A DNA stretch of 64,000 nt from Fulvivirga ligni (lineage in GTDB: Bacteria; Bacteroidota; Bacteroidia; Cytophagales; Cyclobacteriaceae): positions 787,001-851,000 of the forward strand of contig NZ_CP089979.1 of assembly GCF_021389935.1 (NCBI RefSeq), given 5' to 3'. Below the pieces are notes generated by a model, which did not search any database, was not told the origin of the DNA, and saw nothing but the letters and a program-made list of their open reading frames with translations. Each line of letters begins with the position of its first letter. The stretch's first letter is position 1. Positions 60,429 through 64,000 of this stretch are shown here, piece by piece. Made by a program: the position numbers and the translations under genes.

Positions 60429-60788
60429 TTACAATACTATATTAAGCTCTTTTTCAAAGTATTCTATTACATGCATTTTGAGCATTTTCTCCTGCTCCAG
60501 AAGATCAAAATGAGGAAGTTTCTTTTTCATTTTCCAATGTGGCCATCCTTGTTCATCTAAGCCCTCCAGTTCATAAAAACCTGAATAGCTCAGCACTTTA
60601 CATATGGCAATGTGCATAAGATCTTGCTTTTCCTCTTTATCAAATACTTTTTTGCCTTGGCCTAATTCCTGCACACCTATTAAGAATAGAACACTATTGA
60701 GATCTTTAGGCTTTTTACCTATCATATCTTTAAGCTCTAATCTTAACTTTTGCCAGGTTCTTTCTAATTCAAGATCTTTCTTAATCAT
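60429..60788 (-). CDS. Conserved Bacteroidota hypothetical protein
   Basis: This 119-residue soluble helical protein has LELKDMIGKKPKDLNSVLFLIGVQELGQG, DLMHIAICKVLSYSGFYELEGLDEQGWPHWKM and a final EQEKMLKMHVIEYFEKEL. No cofactor motif is seen. A short protein with this feel is common beside AhpD-like genes in Bacteroidota, but no function is known. Its start lies three bases behind the AhpD-like gene's stop, so the two are likely cotranscribed. Confidence 0.75.
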   Translation of the reverse strand: MIKKDLELERTWQKLRLELKDMIGKKPKDLNSVLFLIGVQELGQGKKVFDKEEKQDLMHIAICKVLSYSGFYELEGLDEQGWPHWKMKKKLPHFDLLEQEKMLKMHVIEYFEKELNIVL

Positions 60789-60791
60789 GCC

Positions 60792-61160
60792 TTATTGGCT
60801 TTCTAATTCTTCCCAAAATTCTACGGCCCTTCTCAGGTGAGGAATTACTATGGTTCCTCCTACCAAGTTAGCAATAGCGAATGCTTCGAATATTTGTTCT
60901 TTCGTCACTCCCAGCTCAAAACATTTCTGCACGTGATATTTAATACAGTCATCACACCTCAATACCATAGATGCTACCATGCCCATTAATTCCTTAGTTT
61001 TTACATCTAAAGCACCTTCGCTGTAAGCATTTGTATCCAGGTTAAATATCCTTTTCAGCACTTTGTTATCAGCATTCAAGATCTTTTCATTCATCTTGCT
61101 GCGATAAGCATTAAATTCCTCGACTTTATTCATTAAATTATATATTAAATATTCCTGCAA
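60792..61160 (-). CDS. Carboxymuconolactone decarboxylase/AhpD-like protein
   Basis: This 122-residue protein has the thiol motif MVLRCDDCIKYHVQKCFELGVTKEQIFEAFAIANLVGG. The CDDC pair and trailing His match AhpD-type peroxidase or reductase chemistry. It may reduce peroxides or other disulfide-linked substrates. It is cotranscribed with the hypothetical gene behind it and divergent from comF. Confidence 0.92.
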   Translation of the reverse strand: MQEYLIYNLMNKVEEFNAYRSKMNEKILNADNKVLKRIFNLDTNAYSEGALDVKTKELMGMVASMVLRCDDCIKYHVQKCFELGVTKEQIFEAFAIANLVGGTIVIPHLRRAVEFWEELESQ

Positions 61161-61179
61161 ATATATCCATAAACATAGA

Positions 61180-61860
61180 ATGCTTAATGATTTCCTATCA
61201 TTGATCTTTCCTAATTACTGCCTGGCCTGTAATAGAGGTCTGGCCAAAGGAGAAGAATTGCTCTGTTTGAAATGTGAATATAGTTTGCCGCAAACTAAAT
61301 CACACCTGGAACCAGATAACTTCATTGCTCATAAATTCTATGGTCGTGTTCCGTTGGCCCATGTTTTCGCCAATTATAAGTTTAATAAAAGCGGAAAAGT
61401 TCAACGATTATTGCACCGCCTTAAATATGATAATAAACCTGAGCTTGGTGTTTTATTGGGTAAGAAATATGGTGTTGAATTGGCAAAGGATGGCTTTCAA
61501 GACAAATTCGATATCATAGTGCCGGTTCCGCTTCATGCTAAAAGATTGAGGAGACGTGGGTATAACCAAAGTGAAATGTTTGCCGATGGACTTTCCGAAG
61601 CCTTGGGTGTTCCACGTGAAGCGGATGCCCTGATCAGAAGAAGAAATACTTTTACTCAAACCAAAAAGTCTCGCTTATCCAGATGGAAAAATGTGTCTGA
61701 AATCTTCCAGCTCAATGACAGTATCTCAATTGAGGATAAACATATATTATTAGTAGATGATGTCATTACTACCGGAGCTACCATTGAAGCCTGTGTTCAT
61801 CCTTTGATTGATGGAGGTTCAAAATCAGTATCAGTGGCAGCCATTGCGGCGGCTAAATAG
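61180..61860 (+). CDS. ComF family phosphoribosyltransferase-like protein
   Basis: This 226-residue protein has a zinc-ribbon-like N terminus (CLACNRGLAKGEELLCLKCEYSLP), then LHRLKYDNKPELGVLLGKKYG. The PRT motif is ILLVDDVITTGATIEA. It is linked to DNA uptake (competence) in other bacteria. It is divergent from the AhpD-like gene with a 19-bp gap. A degenerate parS-like site lies within it. Confidence 0.94.
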   Translation: MLNDFLSLIFPNYCLACNRGLAKGEELLCLKCEYSLPQTKSHLEPDNFIAHKFYGRVPLAHVFANYKFNKSGKVQRLLHRLKYDNKPELGVLLGKKYGVELAKDGFQDKFDIIVPVPLHAKRLRRRGYNQSEMFADGLSEALGVPREADALIRRRNTFTQTKKSRLSRWKNVSEIFQLNDSISIEDKHILLVDDVITTGATIEACVHPLIDGGSKSVSVAAIAAAK

Positions 61861-61861
61861 T

Positions 61862-63442
61862 TTAATTCAAAACGTAGAAATAAAGTAGATCTTCCTTCTT
61901 ACCAGGATTATAATGAAAAGTATATTTTTTCACTTTATATAGTTGTAGTGGTTCATCGCTAATGATTATCACATTACTATCTGGTAATTGAGCTTCTTCT
62001 GGTAAAATATTGATATGCCTTCCGATCTCCCACATTCTTTCAGGAGATATTTCCGCTTTTGTATATAAAGGAAAATGCTGTAGTTCCACAATGTCTCTCA
62101 CAACCCTTAGGTCTTGAAAATTTGGATTTTTGCAGCCGATGTTTGGAATTATGGGCCAGCAGGTTAACACGAAAACCATCATGATAGATGCACTGATAGG
62201 ATATATTAAAGTCCTTTTTTTCCTGGCAAGAACGTAGATCTGTGTGATTAATAGAATGCCTAGAACTAAGCTGTAAAATGTTAATTGTGTTGTGCTAATA
62301 TCACCTCTTTCTGATCCGAATTTGTAAAGAAGAATAGGTAGACTTACCAGAGCTAATGTATTGATAATACCTTGAACTAAAACAAAGGTTTTGTCTACGG
62401 TTAATAGTTGTTTGCCATGAATACTTCTTAGCACAAAAAACACATAATTTCCAACCCAAACGGCCAAAGGAAGAAGTGCAGGCAGGAAGTATCTTTCTTT
62501 CTTCTCGGGCACTACTGATAAAAGTATGAAAGTGATGATGAACCAGAATAGAACAAATTTTACCTTTTTTAAATCATAGGCTGCAAATACTTTTTTGTAT
62601 CGGATAAATGAAAAAAGTGTGGTTAATGCCCAAATACCTGTAAAAAGCATAAAGTGAAGATAAAACCATGGCGGTCTATTATGTCTATTAATCCATGCAT
62701 CGCTCTCCTCATTGGCTATGGCCTTAGCTACTTCCGGAATCTTGAAGTAAAGATATAGAGGCCATGCAGATGACATGATAATTGTGATTAAGCCACAGAC
62801 TATCAGGCCCTTGGTTTTATTGCTTCTTATTTTATGTCCTGAAAGAAAATAGGCAGCAACAAAAGGTAGTAAAATGGTATAAAATGATACAGGCCCTTTG
62901 CTTAGGAAAGATGCTCCCAAAAGCAGGCCACTCAGCACAAAATATTTAAAGGACCGTTCGGACTGAAATCCTTTATACAGCATCCATACCCCACCTAGCA
63001 TAAATGTGTTACAAAATATATCCCATGACCCGGTATGGCTCTCTTGCACGATCATATAAAAGGAGCCGAGAATAATTGAAGCATATAAGGCTAGATGTTC
63101 GTTATCAAAAACATCTTTTACCAGTCCATAGAGGAAGAACAGCATAATTATACCTGCTAGAGCTGCAGGTAGCCTCAGTGCTGTCAGGTCATTTTCATCA
63201 CCCGCTATTTTGATTGAAATCGCACTAAGCCAGGTAGGTAAGGGTGGCTTTCGGATTCTGGTCTTTTCGTTCAGCGTAGGGATGAGCCATTCGTTGGAGG
63301 CCACCATCTCTCTGCCAGAAATAAAATTCCTGGCTTCCATAATAGTGGGTGGTGACCAACTATTGAGATGTGAAAAAAACAATATACCACCAAGAATAAA
63401 GAGTAATAGAGGATGATACTTCTTTTTCACCGTTAACATCAC
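61862..63442 (-). CDS. GT39-type membrane glycosyltransferase (ArnT/PMT-like)
   Basis: This 526-residue polytopic protein has ten or more helices. The GT-C entry is HLNSWSPPTIMEARNFISGREMVASNEWLIPTLNEKTRIRKPPLPTWLSA, with acidic EAR and RKPPL motifs typical of ArnT. Later blocks include LGGVWMLYKGF and VVPEKKERYFLPALLPLAVW. It transfers a sugar from an undecaprenyl carrier to lipid A or another acceptor at the outer leaflet. Its start overlaps the next gene's stop by four bases (ATGA), so it is cotranscribed with the LAB_N protein. It is convergent with comF. Confidence 0.92.
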   Translation of the reverse strand: MMLTVKKKYHPLLLFILGGILFFSHLNSWSPPTIMEARNFISGREMVASNEWLIPTLNEKTRIRKPPLPTWLSAISIKIAGDENDLTALRLPAALAGIIMLFFLYGLVKDVFDNEHLALYASIILGSFYMIVQESHTGSWDIFCNTFMLGGVWMLYKGFQSERSFKYFVLSGLLLGASFLSKGPVSFYTILLPFVAAYFLSGHKIRSNKTKGLIVCGLITIIMSSAWPLYLYFKIPEVAKAIANEESDAWINRHNRPPWFYLHFMLFTGIWALTTLFSFIRYKKVFAAYDLKKVKFVLFWFIITFILLSVVPEKKERYFLPALLPLAVWVGNYVFFVLRSIHGKQLLTVDKTFVLVQGIINTLALVSLPILLYKFGSERGDISTTQLTFYSLVLGILLITQIYVLARKKRTLIYPISASIMMVFVLTCWPIIPNIGCKNPNFQDLRVVRDIVELQHFPLYTKAEISPERMWEIGRHINILPEEAQLPDSNVIIISDEPLQLYKVKKYTFHYNPGKKEDLLYFYVLN

Positions 63443-64000
63443 TGAGTTTTTTTCTTTTTGAAGATGAGAAATAAGTTACGAGAATATATAATGGACCCAA
63501 AAAGCTGTCCTATGATTATCACAATATCAGATCGAAAAACACCATAACTAATGATCATTAATGAGCCCACGAGACTAATAACCCAAAATCCTGCTGGTAA
63601 AACAGACTGTTGTTGTCTTTCAGAATAGATCCATTGATAAATAAATCTGAAGGTAAAAATGATTTGTCCTATGGAACCCCACACCATCAATGAATAAGAA
63701 ATGTCATCATTTTCTAACAGTTGATGAAAATGAAATTGCTTATTCAGTATTAAATAGGCCAGTGAAATGATTGGCGCAAAGATAGTAGCCATTCGGAACC
63801 ATATAGGTAAGAACCTCCATGCTCTTTTGAATCTCAGGTTTCTGATATATATGAAATAGGAGATAAGTTGGCCCCCTATTACCACAATATCATTTCGTAG
63901 CACACCATAAACCACTAATAGAAATGATGCTACAAGACTAAGCTGCCAGAATATAGTGGGTGAAAGTACTCTACCCGCTTTTTCTGATTTAAACCATTGT
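63439..64000 (-). CDS. LAB_N domain membrane protein, duplicated, cut by the window edge
   Basis: The frame runs open past base 64000, so the gene is incomplete at its 5' end; a GTG at 63915 is not the real start. Translation of the edge adds QWFKSEKAGRVLSPTIFWQLSLVASFLL before VVYGVLRNDIVVIGGQLISYFIYIRN. A second copy of the same block occurs later: QWIYSERQQQSVLPAGFWVISLVGSLMIISYGVFRSDIVIIIGQLFGSIIYSRN. Both match the LAB_N (lipid-A-disaccharide synthase N-terminal) domain, giving an internal duplication. It probably helps move or present a lipid-linked sugar for the coupled GT39 enzyme. Confidence 0.85.
   Translation of the reverse strand, partial: QWFKSEKAGRVLSPTIFWQLSLVASFLLVVYGVLRNDIVVIGGQLISYFIYIRNLRFKRAWRFLPIWFRMATIFAPIISLAYLILNKQFHFHQLLENDDISYSLMVWGSIGQIIFTFRFIYQWIYSERQQQSVLPAGFWVISLVGSLMIISYGVFRSDIVIIIGQLFGSIIYSRNLFLIFKKKKTQ

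Noticed and set aside
1-64000. tRNA, rRNA or riboswitch genes
   Set aside because: No cloverleaf, rRNA-like stretch or known riboswitch signature was found by eye in any gap; a covariance-model scan would be needed to exclude small ones.

Overview
The window looks like chromosomal DNA of a member of the Bacteroidota, probably a marine-type Cytophagales (Fulvivirga/Marivirga-like). The support is: AT-rich DNA with almost no Shine-Dalgarno sequences; several promoters of the Bacteroidota TAnnTTTG type; a type IX secretion sorting domain on a glycosidase; TonB-dependent receptors; DUF families typical of the phylum (DUF4374, DUF3570, DUF4266, DUF4175); and a MnmG/YbeY/DUF4175 neighbourhood. No rRNA, tRNA, CRISPR array or intact insertion sequence was recognised.

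Layout. (1) 1-4.0 kb: a TonB receptor (cut by the window edge), a DUF4374 surface lipoprotein and a PepSY membrane protein, the architecture of a xenosiderophore (Xus-type) uptake locus. (2) 4.1-13.5 kb: a neutral-ceramidase-like enzyme, a soluble histidine kinase, an NTF2/sugar-dehydrogenase fusion, a membrane AraC regulator, a second TonB receptor and small envelope proteins. (3) 13.56-15.89 kb: a tightly overlapped operon of an Lgt-like membrane protein lacking the usual catalytic His, a cysteine-rich radical SAM enzyme resembling the tetraether lipid synthase group, and a 66-residue two-helix membrane protein. This is the best candidate for an undescribed system. (4) 15.9-30.2 kb: cell-envelope genes (VanX/DdpX-type dipeptidase, YARHG lipoprotein, glycosyltransferases, polysaccharide deacetylase, collagen-like lipoprotein, SDR, membrane-anchored LuxR regulator), with one frameshifted gene and a 231-bp duplication that carries a gene relic. 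(5) 30.6-33.4 kb: a large secreted GH76 glycosidase with crystallin-like repeats, CBM6 and a T9SS tail. (6) 33.5-38.8 kb: a run of short orphan genes and a 200-bp-period tandem repeat. (7) 38.9-44.0 kb: a coupled thioredoxin/ApbE/DUF4266/DUF3570/DsbD operon, apparently an extracytoplasmic redox or flavinylation system. (8) 44-49.3 kb: housekeeping and stress genes, including a Fic AMPylase with twin palindromic operators over its promoter.

(9) 51.18-51.57 kb is very probably the chromosomal replication origin: an AT-rich tract followed by a dense DnaA-box cluster. About 4.5 kb away, next to mnmG, lie three perfect parS (ParB) sites at near-regular spacing. (10) 51.6-61.9 kb: the origin-proximal set (Big_5 lipoprotein, methyltransferase, mnmG, ybeY, RsbW-like ATPase, DUF4175 giant, AhpD-like, comF). 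(11) 61.9-64 kb: an ArnT-like GT39 glycosyltransferase coupled to a LAB_N membrane protein that runs off the window, suggesting lipid A or lipid-linked sugar modification.

Function names rest on motif recognition by eye. No database search or computation was run, so family names for divergent proteins are provisional.
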